Source: Martinezella miluonensis
GTDB lineage: Bacteria; Pseudomonadota; Alphaproteobacteria; Rhizobiales; Rhizobiaceae
Reading direction: 5' to 3'
Length of the DNA: 46,420 nt
Assembly: GCF_900094545.1 (NCBI RefSeq)
Contig: NZ_FMAH01000049.1
Location: 1 to 46,420 of the forward strand
Shown: positions 16,583 to 24,330 of the stretch, in pieces
How positions within the stretch are numbered: the first letter of the stretch is position 1
How the letters are laid out: the number at the start of each line of letters is the position of its first letter
Translations under genes and position numbers: made by a program
The notes under the pieces: generated by a model
Seen by the model: only the letters and a program-made list of their open reading frames with translations
Told to the model about the DNA's origin: nothing
Database searches by the model: none

Positions 16583-17245
16583 TTACGCATGTGCATGAGT
16601 TAGGCCGAGGCGTCGCTCGACGTAGCTGATTCCTGCCACCATAAGCAGTGAGAGAGCGAGGAAGAGGATGCCCGCAACGAACATCGGTTCCGCATAGCGA
16701 TACGTGTCGGACGCTACGTCGAAGGCGCTGCCGAGCATTTCCGGCACGGCGATAATCGAGAGATAGGGCGTCGATTTGAGGATCGATACGGAATAGGAGC
16801 CAAGCGGCGCCGCAACGTTTCGGATCATTTGCGGAGCGATGACAAACCTGAAGATATCTGCGCCGCCAAGACCGAGGCTTTGAGCTGCTTCCGACTGTCC
16901 GCGCGGCACGGTGTCGAAGCCTGCCTTGAACACTTCGGAGATGTATCCGGAAAAGTAGATGCTGAGACCGAAGATGCCGACAAACATCGCGGGGAGCACG
17001 ATTTCGTAGTAGGGCAGCACGAAAAACAGAAAGTACAGGTGAACGATGACAGGGGTCGACCGCAGGCAGTCGATGATGAATTGCATCACCGGTCGAGCGT
17101 AGCGATTGGATCGTCTGATCAGTTCCCAGATCAGACCCAGAACCGTCGCACCGATGAAACTCGCGATGCCGACCAGGATCGTGTTGCCAATTCCCTTGAG
17201 AACGAGCGGGATGATCTGGATCGCGAAGCTGAAATCAAATGTCAT
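16583..17245 (-). CDS. EhuD-like polar amino acid ABC transporter permease
   Basis: A 220-residue inner-membrane permease of the HisM type with about five hydrophobic segments, beginning IIPLVLKGIGNTILVGIASFIGATVLGLI. The cytoplasmic EAA loop, which contacts the ATPase, reads GQSEAAQSLGLGGADIFRFVIAPQMIRN. It overlaps the upstream permease by 11 bases, indicating coupled translation. Family assignment is firm; the substrate is inferred from EhuB and the Doe/Eut-like enzymes downstream. Confidence 0.9.
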   Translation of the reverse strand: MTFDFSFAIQIIPLVLKGIGNTILVGIASFIGATVLGLIWELIRRSNRYARPVMQFIIDCLRSTPVIVHLYFLFFVLPYYEIVLPAMFVGIFGLSIYFSGYISEVFKAGFDTVPRGQSEAAQSLGLGGADIFRFVIAPQMIRNVAAPLGSYSVSILKSTPYLSIIAVPEMLGSAFDVASDTYRYAEPMFVAGILFLALSLLMVAGISYVERRLGLTHAHA

Positions 17246-17891
17246 TGGTTCGCGCTCCCTTGGCTTTGGTGCGCTCGAGCCGGCGACCTAGGATAGTGAT
17301 CGGATAGCAAATGATGAGATAGGCCAGAAAAAGGGCGCTATAGATCTTCACGGGGTCGTAGGTCAGCTGGGAGATCTGCTTCGCCCGGAACGTCATGTCC
17401 GTTAGGGTAAGGAGCGAAACGAGAGCTGTCCCTTTTACAAGTTGGATGGCCTGATTGACGAATGTCGGCATCATCGACGAGATTGCCTGCGGCAGCTCGA
17501 TCAGTCGCAGCACATCGAAGCGACTCAAGCCGAGTGCCAAGCCCGCTTCCGCTTGACCTTTGCTTAACGACTGAAGTGCAGCCCGAACGGATTGGCTGCC
17601 GTAACCGCCGATGTTCAATCCGAGCACCATAGCTCCAACAGTCACACCGGACAGAAAGACGCCGAAGGCAGGGAGTGAGTAGTAGAACGCGTAAAGCAGC
17701 ACGATGATCGGACTGCTCCGCCAAAATTCGATAAAGGCGGTAATCACGCCCCGCGAGAACCCTCGCGTGAAATGCTGCAGGACGCCAGCGATCAGAGCGA
17801 AGGGGATTGCATAGAGGAGGCCGTAAAAGGTCACTTCGGCTGTAACCCCGAGGCCCTGAAAGATGCCAGTTAGGATATTGAAGAAGCTCAT
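17235..17891 (-). CDS. EhuC-like polar amino acid ABC transporter permease
   Basis: A 218-residue HisQ-type permease with repeated hydrophobic segments and the EAA loop GQAEAGLALGLSRFDVLRLIELPQAISSMMP. The ATG at 17891 has GGGAAGG directly upstream; a GTG at 17915 is an in-frame alternative. It is the first gene of the leftward Ehu/Doe-like operon. Its promoter region faces that of the GntR gene at 18094, with an operator-like palindrome between them. The two permeases would form the membrane heterodimer of the importer. Confidence 0.9.
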   Translation of the reverse strand: MSFFNILTGIFQGLGVTAEVTFYGLLYAIPFALIAGVLQHFTRGFSRGVITAFIEFWRSSPIIVLLYAFYYSLPAFGVFLSGVTVGAMVLGLNIGGYGSQSVRAALQSLSKGQAEAGLALGLSRFDVLRLIELPQAISSMMPTFVNQAIQLVKGTALVSLLTLTDMTFRAKQISQLTYDPVKIYSALFLAYLIICYPITILGRRLERTKAKGARTNDI

Positions 17892-18025
17892 TACCTTCCC
17901 AATCGCTTGTAGCACTTCAACAGGACGATGCAGGCTGGCGAACAGCTGAGTGCCTACCCTGATGTCAAAGCCTGTCTGTTGGCCCGAGAAAAGGCTCGGG
18001 CTTCGTTCCCAATTTTGCTTTTCAT

Positions 18026-18045
18026 AGCCTGATATACTAGGTATG
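18026..18045. promoter_or_regulatory. Operator-like motif between EhuC and the GntR regulator
   Basis: CCTGATATACTAGGTATG at 18028-18045 has near-palindromic CCT...AGG ends. The core TATACTAGGT recurs at 19720-19730 and, inverted, at 19637-19653. It lies in the divergent promoter region, which fits binding by one of the two HutC-type regulators. Confidence 0.65.
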
Positions 18046-18093
18046 TTATCGCCGTCAAGCGTTTCATTTGTCGGTTTATGTCGGAGGACAAAA

Positions 18094-18807
18094 ATGACGA
18101 TATCGAGAGCGAACCGTTCGTTGTCGCTGCACAGCTCAATCCGTGAGGAACTGATGAGAAGGATCGAGCAGGGCGTTTATCCCGATGACGAGCCTCTGCC
18201 ATCGGCTGCGACACTTGGAAGAGAATTTGGAGTAAGCCAGATCACGATAAAACGATCTCTTCGCGACCTGCAGGCCGCGGGGATCCTGATGGCCCAAGTG
18301 GGAAGAGGCAGTTTTATCAAACGGCGGACCCGGCTCCTGCGCAAGCTCGGCTCCACAAACCCGTATGCCGACACGCAGATCGAAATTCTTTCTATCGCCC
18401 TTGAAACGGTCGATGATCCGATCCTGCGAGAAATGGAGCCAGTCGATGGGCCGGTTCTATGCGTGCGAAAGATCCTCATGGCCGAGGGGCGGCCATTTTT
18501 TCACGATGTCGCCTTCATTTCGAAACCAGTGTCCGAAGTGATTGTTGCCGAGTTCGAACGCTATCTGGTCGTCGAGGCATTCGAGCGCGCTGGCATCGGG
18601 GTCCTCAAGACCGACTTGATCATAGAGGCCGCTCCCGCTGACGGTGAGATCGCGGCATTGCTGGGAGTTCCCACAGGCTATCCGCTCTTCAGAAGATATT
18701 ACCGGTTCACGATGTCCAAGACCGGTCTCGTCGTCATGGGCTTGGTTCAAGCACCATTTGAACAACTGGCCTGCACGATCAACGTCCCGGAACCGAGCGA
18801 AGCCTGA
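18094..18807 (+). CDS. GntR family (HutC subfamily) transcriptional regulator, copy 1
   Basis: A 237-residue regulator with an N-terminal winged HTH (SIREELMRRIEQGVYPDDEPLPSAATLGREFGVSQITIKRSLRDLQAAGIL) and a UTRA effector-binding domain of the HutC type (VLCVRKILMAEGRPFFHDVAFI, then LFRRYYRFTMSKTGLVVMG). The ATG at 18094 has GGAGG six bases upstream; an open extension to 18043 would run through the operator-like site. It is divergent from the Ehu/Doe-like operon and is probably its repressor, sensing a substrate or intermediate. It is paralogous to the next gene, with which it converges; both end in a shared FxQLACTI motif. Confidence 0.92.
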   Translation: MTISRANRSLSLHSSIREELMRRIEQGVYPDDEPLPSAATLGREFGVSQITIKRSLRDLQAAGILMAQVGRGSFIKRRTRLLRKLGSTNPYADTQIEILSIALETVDDPILREMEPVDGPVLCVRKILMAEGRPFFHDVAFISKPVSEVIVAEFERYLVVEAFERAGIGVLKTDLIIEAAPADGEIAALLGVPTGYPLFRRYYRFTMSKTGLVVMGLVQAPFEQLACTINVPEPSEA

Positions 18808-18839
18808 CCACGGACAAAGAGACGTGATAAACCCGTTCT

Positions 18840-19562
18840 TTATTTCGTCGGTTTTCCTGGCAACGAGATTGTGCAGGCCAACTGATCGAATGGCGCCTGC
18901 AACATGCCGTAGACGGTGATATCTTTGTGGTTCGTGGTGAATTTGTAGAAACGTCGAAGCAAGGGATAGCCGGTCGGGATGCCAAAAACATCTTCGACTT
19001 GCCCGCCTGCCGGTGCGGCGTCGATGATAAGATCTGTATTTGTAACCTGGATACTTCGCTTTTCGAGCGCGGAAATCACGAAAGTTTTGCCAAACTCTTC
19101 GATCAGATCGTCCCCGACGTCCCGCGATATGTAAGTAGCATCATAGAGGAAGGGGGCATCGTCGATGTAAACGATCTTCCGAATGCACAGCATAGGCTCG
19201 CTCGGCGGGTTGAATGCGAGCATGGTCGCGTCGGTGATCTTTTCGCGTGTGATCGAGAGCAACTTGAGACTGTCGCCACCCAGGACGAGCCTCGATACGT
19301 CGAGCTTGCGAAGTACGCGCGACTGCTTCTTGACGAAACTACCCTTGCCGGCAATGGAGATTAGAAAGCCGGCAGACCTCAGATCCTGCAGAGCGCGCTT
19401 GACCGTGATCGGGCTCACATTGAACTCGTCGCTGAGAGCTGACGCCGAGGGTATCAGTTCCTCCGGTTTGTAAGTCCCATTCTTGATGCGCTTGATGATC
19501 TCTTCTCTCACGACCTCATAAAGGGTCGAAGATGATCCGATCAATGCTTTCGGCTGAGCCAT
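18840..19562 (-). CDS. GntR family (HutC subfamily) transcriptional regulator, copy 2
   Basis: From the ATG at 19562 (GGGA a few bases upstream) the product has 240 residues. The HTH reads YEVVREEIIKRIKNGTYKPEELIPSASALSDEFNVSPITVKRALQDLRSAGFL, followed by a UTRA domain (MLCIRKIVYIDDAPFLYDATYISRDV, LLRRFYKFTTNHKDITVYGMLQAPFDQLACTI). It resembles copy 1 throughout its length and differs mainly in the central part. It is divergent from the second EhuB-like gene, with two operator-like motifs between them. The two regulators may share operators but respond to different ligands. Confidence 0.92.
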   Translation of the reverse strand: MAQPKALIGSSSTLYEVVREEIIKRIKNGTYKPEELIPSASALSDEFNVSPITVKRALQDLRSAGFLISIAGKGSFVKKQSRVLRKLDVSRLVLGGDSLKLLSITREKITDATMLAFNPPSEPMLCIRKIVYIDDAPFLYDATYISRDVGDDLIEEFGKTFVISALEKRSIQVTNTDLIIDAAPAGGQVEDVFGIPTGYPLLRRFYKFTTNHKDITVYGMLQAPFDQLACTISLPGKPTK

Positions 19563-19636
19563 GGATATTCCCGCTGCAAAAGAAAGGGCCACTTGAATTA
19601 TGCAGCCAGAACCAAAGGATCCAAGGCGCATCAACT

Positions 19637-19653
19637 GGTTATACCTAGTATAA
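19637..19653. promoter_or_regulatory. Operator-like motif upstream of the second GntR gene
   Basis: GGTTATACCTAGTATAA is the reverse complement of TTATACTAGGTATAACC and shares the ATACTAGGTAT core with the 18028 copy. It lies 75 bases upstream of the GntR start at 19562, so autoregulation is likely. Confidence 0.6.
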
Positions 19654-19710
19654 ATGGAGCGAGCCGGCAACCTCGGCCGAACGCTCCATCTTGGAGCGCA
19701 AGGCCACTTG

Positions 19711-19730
19711 ACATACCTGATATACTAGGT
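19711..19730. promoter_or_regulatory. Operator-like motif upstream of the second EhuB gene
   Basis: ACCTGATATACTAGGT at 19715-19730 is a near palindrome with perfect ACCT/AGGT ends, and shares CCTGATATACTAGGT exactly with the 18028 copy. It lies about 95 bases before the EhuB-like start. A TTGACA at 19708-19713 touches the site but has no -10 box at normal spacing. The remainder of 19563-19823 shows no gene. Confidence 0.65.
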
Positions 19731-19823
19731 GAAGCTCTTCTGACTTGGACAGCCCGCCAGTCGAGAAGACCAAATGGCGCCGATGGGTCTGGTCTCAAGC
19801 TCCTCCAAAAACGGGTGAACAAC

Positions 19824-20705
19824 ATGTCCTTCAAAAGAATCATCAAGGCAATCGCGGCGATGTCCGTCGCCGTCGCAAGCGTTTCTATCGTTGCCCCAAC
19901 AATCGCCAGTGCACAAACGCTCTCGGAAAAAATCAAGCAAAGCGGTGTCATTACAATCGGCATCTATAACTCAGCGCCAAGTGGCTTTGCGGATGCCAAC
20001 GGCAACATCGCCGGCATCTATCCCGACGTTCTAGCTACCGCAGCTGCATCTTTGGGCGTGAAGAAGATCGAGTTTCAGAGCATGGATTTCGGTGCCCTGA
20101 TCCCAAGTCTGATCTCGCGTCGGGTCGATGCGATCGGCGGAGGAATGTACATTCTCCCCAAACGTTGCGAGCAGGTTATTTTCGCTAACCCGTTCATTTC
20201 GGGGGGGGCGGCTGCTGTGGTGAAGGCAGGAAACCCAAAGAACCTTCATGGCTATCCCGATCTAGCAAAGCCGGGCGTGACAGTTGGAAACCTTCGCAAC
20301 GCTGCGTCGATCACCGATCTAATCGCCGCAGGCGTCAAAGAAGAAAACATGCCTCTGTTTCAAGACGAGACCTCGGGTATCTCTGCGTTGATGGCGGGCC
20401 GGGTCGATGCCCTGATCCTGTCCTATGAGGCGGCGATCAAGCAGGTCAAGGATCCCAACGCCAAGGGCCTGGAAGTTGCAACTCCGTTCAAACGCTTGGT
20501 CAATGGCGAAGAACGGATCAATTACGGCTCGATCGCATTTCGTCCCGAAGATGCCGAGTTTCGTGATCGTTTGAACGAGACGATCGCGAAAGCCGTCAAG
20601 GACGGTTCGGTGGCCAAGATCCTCGCAAAATACGATTATCCTGCCGAAATGGTCCCTGCCGAAGGGGTGACGGCAAAGTCAGTGTGCGGCGCCGCATATC
20701 GCTAA
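19824..20705 (+). CDS. EhuB-like ABC transporter solute-binding protein (family 3), copy 2
   Basis: A 293-residue periplasmic protein, the same length as copy 1 and very similar along its length (for example GGGMYILPKRCEQVIFANPF and FQDETSGISALMAGRVDALIL). The signal peptide ends near IASAQTLSEKI. The frame opens earlier, at 19593, but the ATG at 19824 gives the proper signal peptide and aligns with copy 1. It has no transporter genes of its own and probably uses the EhuCDA importer at 15766-17891. Operator-like motifs upstream and the divergent GntR gene suggest regulated expression. It could widen the ligand range or increase affinity. Confidence 0.9.
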   Translation: MSFKRIIKAIAAMSVAVASVSIVAPTIASAQTLSEKIKQSGVITIGIYNSAPSGFADANGNIAGIYPDVLATAAASLGVKKIEFQSMDFGALIPSLISRRVDAIGGGMYILPKRCEQVIFANPFISGGAAAVVKAGNPKNLHGYPDLAKPGVTVGNLRNAASITDLIAAGVKEENMPLFQDETSGISALMAGRVDALILSYEAAIKQVKDPNAKGLEVATPFKRLVNGEERINYGSIAFRPEDAEFRDRLNETIAKAVKDGSVAKILAKYDYPAEMVPAEGVTAKSVCGAAYR

Positions 20706-20716
20706 GCCATCTCTTT

Positions 20717-20745
20717 GGGGCTCGCAACGTCGCGGGCCCCTTGAC
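20717..20745 (+). terminator. Possible terminator after the second EhuB gene
   Basis: GGGGCTCGC (20717-20725) and GCGGGCCCC (20732-20740) form a 9-bp stem with one G-T pair and a 6-base loop, 12 bases after the stop codon. The following T tract is only two bases, so it is a weak intrinsic terminator. Confidence 0.5.
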
Positions 20746-20787
20746 TAGGAAGCCCATTCAGACGCCTCGCTGCTACGTCTTTGCAAC

Positions 20788-21069
20788 TGCGAGAGGCGGG
20801 GTGTTGGTTTCCACGCGGAACTGAGCCGGTTTTGGAGTGAACCCTTCGGGCTGGACCACGGGAAACGGAAAAACTGATACGCTCTGTGGGCCTCAATCGG
20901 AGAAGGCTCATGAAGTCACGAGGTCATGGCCGGAGATGCTGCTCCGTTCGTGAACAATGGCAAGCCCGTCCCGGATGCGGCTCGTATCTGCTTTGGGTCG
21001 CCTGAAACGCGTGAGGAATTGGTCCGCGGGTTAGATGCCGTGGTCGAAGTCGTTCGGGGGCTTGGCTAA
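20788..21069 (+). pseudogene. Eroded C-terminal remnant of a MocR/class I aminotransferase-like gene
   Basis: The clearest part is a 47-codon frame at 20926-21069 reading ...DAARICFGSPETREELVRGLDAV.., which matches the C-terminal tails of the aminotransferases in this window (SAIRIVLGSPNTREELTQAL at 39081 and NNIRFGTGTPPTRAEFERGL at 32310). The preceding segment EVMAGDAAPFVNNGKPVPD matches their penultimate strand. Further upstream in the same frame, 20788-20877 could encode RGVGFHAELSRFWSE, loosely like the FHxWLxLPxxW segment, but with stops at 20875 and 20911. No intact gene can be made. MocR-type proteins such as EnuR regulate ectoine operons, so a lost regulator is possible; a plain aminotransferase is equally likely. 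Confidence 0.55.
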
Positions 21070-21434
21070 GAAGCCGTTTGCAAGTGGTTGAGTAGTCGGG
21101 GCCGCAGTGGCTCCAGAAGATTGTGAAACGTTCTGGAGATCAAGTTTGCGGTCCCGACCAATCGCGTACAACAAAGCTGCCGAACTGAACGCATTTCGTA
21201 CTCGCATTGCGCACTTATGCTTTCCAACGACCATGACCGTCATGAGAGGGTATCATTCACCTGGGCTCAAGCCGACCTCAAAAAGAGGATGCCGATAACA
21301 ACAAAAACAAACATAAACCAGCAAATGTCATCAATCTGTCATTCGCCGTACCTATGGTCGCTCCCAGTTCTCGGGTAACGCGCTGTCGCGATAAATCGTG
21401 ATCGCAGCCTCAGGAATGACATGAAGGGTAAAGG
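21070..21434. other. Intergenic region upstream of the Dpp-type operon
   Basis: No gene is supported here. Short frames lack ribosome sites and recognisable motifs. The A-rich stretch at about 21298-21325 and the region before 21424 probably hold the promoter and leader of the operon that starts at 21435. No convincing promoter boxes were assigned. Confidence 0.5.
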
Positions 21435-22409
21435 ATGCGCGAACTCGTTAGAATCGAGAAATTGTCGGTCGGCTTCCGTGACGGGATGGCAGTGTGCGGC
21501 ATCGATCTCGTTGTCCGCCGAGGTGAAACCGTTGGGCTGATCGGCGAGAGTGGATCGGGAAAATCCGTCACTTGGCTCGGCGTTCTCGGGCTTCTCCCGC
21601 CAACTGCCGCGCTCTCCGGCCGCGTCCTGCTCGATGGTCAGCAAATTCTTGGCGCATCAGCCGACAGCCTCTCGAGGATTCGAGGCAAGCGGATTGCCAT
21701 GATTTTTCAAGATGCAGCCAGTGCGCTCAACCCTGTTCACACGGTTGGACGCCAGGTGGTCGAGGCATTGCGATTGCATCGCGGCATGGAAGGCGCCCCC
21801 GCCAGAGCCGAGGCAAAGCGGTTGTTCGACCTCGTGGGTATCCCTGATGCGGAGAGACGGCTGAGATCATATCCGCACGAATTGTCGGGTGGTCAGAATC
21901 AGCGCGTCATGATCGCGATGGCGCTGGCTGGCAAACCTGACCTTTTGATTGCGGACGAGCCGACGACTGCATTGGACGTAACGATACAGGCGCAAATCCT
22001 TGATCTGCTGCGTGATGTTCAGCGTGAGACAGGCATGGCACTGGTGTTCATCTCCCACGATCTGGGTGTGATCGCAAAGGTATGCAGCCGTGCATATGTC
22101 ATGTATGCGGGCCGGATCGTGGAGGCGGCGCACGTCCGGGAGTTATTCACAAGGCCACGCCATCCCTACACTCGAGGTCTTCTGGACGCTCTTCCCCGAC
22201 TCGATGGACCATTGCAACGGCTAACGGCCATTCCCGGGACTGTTCCTGGAGCAAATGCAAGACCGGCCGGCTGTGATTTTGCGCCACGTTGCACATCCAG
22301 CAAGGACGTTTGTCGTCATACCCTCCCCGAACTCATCGATCGCGGAGACGAACGCCTGGTGGCATGCCTTTGCGCGGACCAGACAGAATTGGTGGAGGTC
22401 GTGGCGTGA
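21435..22409 (+). CDS. DppD/OppD-type ABC transporter ATPase
   Basis: A 324-residue ATPase with Walker A GESGSGKS, Q-loop MIFQDAASALNPVHTVGRQV, signature LSGGQNQRVMIAMAL, Walker B LLIADEPTTALDVT and switch FISHDLGVI. The C-terminal extension has the CDFAPRC...C cluster typical of the oligopeptide/dipeptide ATPase family, which may bind an iron-sulfur cluster. AAGGG six bases upstream supports the ATG. It opens a five-gene importer operon joined by 4-base overlaps. Such importers carry peptides, nickel, heme precursors, opines or sugar derivatives; the phosphodiesterase at the end of the operon suggests a phosphodiester here. Confidence 0.93.
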   Translation: MRELVRIEKLSVGFRDGMAVCGIDLVVRRGETVGLIGESGSGKSVTWLGVLGLLPPTAALSGRVLLDGQQILGASADSLSRIRGKRIAMIFQDAASALNPVHTVGRQVVEALRLHRGMEGAPARAEAKRLFDLVGIPDAERRLRSYPHELSGGQNQRVMIAMALAGKPDLLIADEPTTALDVTIQAQILDLLRDVQRETGMALVFISHDLGVIAKVCSRAYVMYAGRIVEAAHVRELFTRPRHPYTRGLLDALPRLDGPLQRLTAIPGTVPGANARPAGCDFAPRCTSSKDVCRHTLPELIDRGDERLVACLCADQTELVEVVA

Positions 22410-23401
22410 GTGGTGAATTGCTTGTCGCTGACCGGCTGGTGAAGACTTATACTTCACCAGCCGGTCTTCTGAAGCGTCGGCGGCTTGTCGCAGCCGTCGA
22501 TGGAATCTCGATCGCAGTTCAGCGTGGCGAAACGCTGGGCCTGGTCGGAGAGTCTGGCTGTGGGAAATCGACCCTGGGGCGGCTGCTGCTTGGGCTGGAG
22601 AAACCAGACGCCGGCTTTGTGGAATTTGACAATGGCGCTATCCCGCCTCGAAAAAGCACCGCCTGGAGACGGCTGCGCGCGCGGATGCAGCTCGTCTATC
22701 AGGATCCGCTTGGTGCATTGGACAAGCGATTAGCTGTGGCTGACCAGATCGGCGAGCCGCTTGGCATCCATGGCATCGGCGACCTAGCCTCAAGACGCGA
22801 ACGTGTCGCGACCCTGCTCGGCCTCGTCGGACTATCCGAGGAACATGGCGCACGCCTGCCGAATGAGCTGTCTGGTGGGCAAAGGCAGCGCGTAGTTCTG
22901 GCGCGCGCACTTGCAACCAAACCGGATCTTCTGGTGTGCGACGAACCGATTTCGGCGCTCGATGTCTCTATTCAGGCTCAGATAATCAACCTGTTCATCG
23001 ACATCCAGAAGGAACTGGGTTTGGCAATGGTGTTCATCAGCCATGACCTGCGGGCTGTTCGACAGATCAGCAACAGAGTCGCCGTGATGTATCTGGGGCG
23101 GATCGTTGAGGAGGGTAGGACCGACGAGGTGTTGCACACGCCTCTTCATCCCTATACCCGCGCCCTGGTTTCGGCTGTGCCCGATGTACGCGAAACCAAT
23201 ACACGCCCAACCGTATTGGCGGGTGACCCACCGAACCCGGCCGACCGGCCGGGCGGGTGTGATTTCCATCCCCGCTGCCCGGTGGCTATTCCTGCCTGCC
23301 GCAATGTTCGGCCCAGCCTCGTCAATACCCGACACGGCGGCCGTAAGGTGGCCTGCCACCTTGTCGAGACCCCTGGTGTCAGCCTCCGGAAAGGGGCATG
23401 A
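22406..23401 (+). CDS. DppF/OppF-type ABC transporter ATPase
   Basis: The second ATPase of the importer, 331 residues from a GTG that overlaps the first ATPase's stop (GTGA, 22406-22409). It carries Walker A GESGCGKST, signature LSGGQRQRVVLARAL, Walker B LLVCDEPISALDVS and the C-terminal cluster CDFHPRCPVAIPAC. Longer in-frame extensions inside the previous gene are not credible. The final TGA overlaps the permease start (ATGA). The two ATPases would form the heterodimer that powers the DppB/DppC-like permeases. Confidence 0.93.
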   Translation: MSGELLVADRLVKTYTSPAGLLKRRRLVAAVDGISIAVQRGETLGLVGESGCGKSTLGRLLLGLEKPDAGFVEFDNGAIPPRKSTAWRRLRARMQLVYQDPLGALDKRLAVADQIGEPLGIHGIGDLASRRERVATLLGLVGLSEEHGARLPNELSGGQRQRVVLARALATKPDLLVCDEPISALDVSIQAQIINLFIDIQKELGLAMVFISHDLRAVRQISNRVAVMYLGRIVEEGRTDEVLHTPLHPYTRALVSAVPDVRETNTRPTVLAGDPPNPADRPGGCDFHPRCPVAIPACRNVRPSLVNTRHGGRKVACHLVETPGVSLRKGA

Positions 23402-24330
23402 TGATGGCGCATTTGATCCTGGCAAGGCTTGCAAGATCACTCGTAACCATTTTTCTCGTGGTTGGTTTTGCATTCGTGGTGTTGCGTCTTTCGGGCGATC
23501 CGGCATTGGAGATCCTCTCGAACGATGCCTCGCCCGAGGCGCTGGAGGCCTTCCGAAAGGCCTGGGGGCTCGACCGCTCGGTCTGGGTGCAGTTCTTCGA
23601 ATATTTGAAGCATGTTGCAACCGGCAATCTCGGTGTGTCGATGCGCGAGGGTCGCGATGCGCTTACCCTCGTAATCGAGCGGATTCCAATCACCCTGATC
23701 GTGACGATCCCGGCGCTTTTCATCAACGTCCTGATCGGCATCCCCGCTGGCATATATGCGGCGGTTCATCGTAACAGCCTGATTGATCGCGGCGTGATGC
23801 TTGCCGCTGTAGCCGGCTTCACGATACCCTCCTTCGTACTTGGCCTGCTGCTTGTGCTGGTCTTTGCGGTCTGGCTCCGCTGGCTGCCGTCAGGGGGCGC
23901 GCAAGGCTGGCGGCATATCATTTTGCCCGTCCTCACACTCGGAGTCGGCGGCGCGGCCGTTTTGGCCCGTTATACCCGTAGCGCGATGTTGGAGGTGCTG
24001 GGTCAGCCTTATATCCGCACGGCAAATGCCAAGGGTGTACCGTGGCGCCTGGTGGTCTACGGACATGCCTTGCCGAATGCGGCAATTCCCACCGTCACGA
24101 TCGTTGGTTTCATGGTGGGGCAGTTGATCGCCGGGGCCGTGTTGGTGGAGAGCGTATTCTCCTGGCCGGGCGTTGGGCGGCTGCTGGTTTCCTCGGTGAT
24201 CAGCCGTGATCTTTCTGTCGTTCAGTGCATATTGTTCCTGGTCGCAATCACCATGGTTGCCTCGAACCTTGTCGTCGATCTCGCCTACGGGCTTCTCGAC
24301 CCACGGACCCGCGCTGGAGGACGTACATGA
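23398..24330 (+). CDS. DppB/OppB-type ABC transporter permease
   Basis: A 310-residue inner-membrane permease beginning with ATG at 23398 that overlaps the preceding stop. Hydrophobic helices include LVTIFLVVGFAFVVLRLSG at the N-terminus, and the family segments LGLDRSVWVQFFEYL-like, GNLGVSM, and RTANAKGVPWRLVVYGHALPNAAIPT (ATPase-contact loop) are present. The next gene overlaps by four bases. Family assignment is firm; substrate is unknown. Confidence 0.92.
   Translation: MMMAHLILARLARSLVTIFLVVGFAFVVLRLSGDPALEILSNDASPEALEAFRKAWGLDRSVWVQFFEYLKHVATGNLGVSMREGRDALTLVIERIPITLIVTIPALFINVLIGIPAGIYAAVHRNSLIDRGVMLAAVAGFTIPSFVLGLLLVLVFAVWLRWLPSGGAQGWRHIILPVLTLGVGGAAVLARYTRSAMLEVLGQPYIRTANAKGVPWRLVVYGHALPNAAIPTVTIVGFMVGQLIAGAVLVESVFSWPGVGRLLVSSVISRDLSVVQCILFLVAITMVASNLVVDLAYGLLDPRTRAGGRT

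Noticed and set aside
10362..17891. A classic ectoine degradation cluster
   Set aside because: The enzyme set lacks EutB/EutC and DoeC/DoeD and has a cystathionine-lyase-like enzyme in addition, so ectoine as substrate is not claimed.
19708..19736. A sigma-70 promoter at TTGACA/TATACT
   Set aside because: The boxes are only seven bases apart, far from the normal 16-18, and the TATACT lies in the operator-like palindrome.
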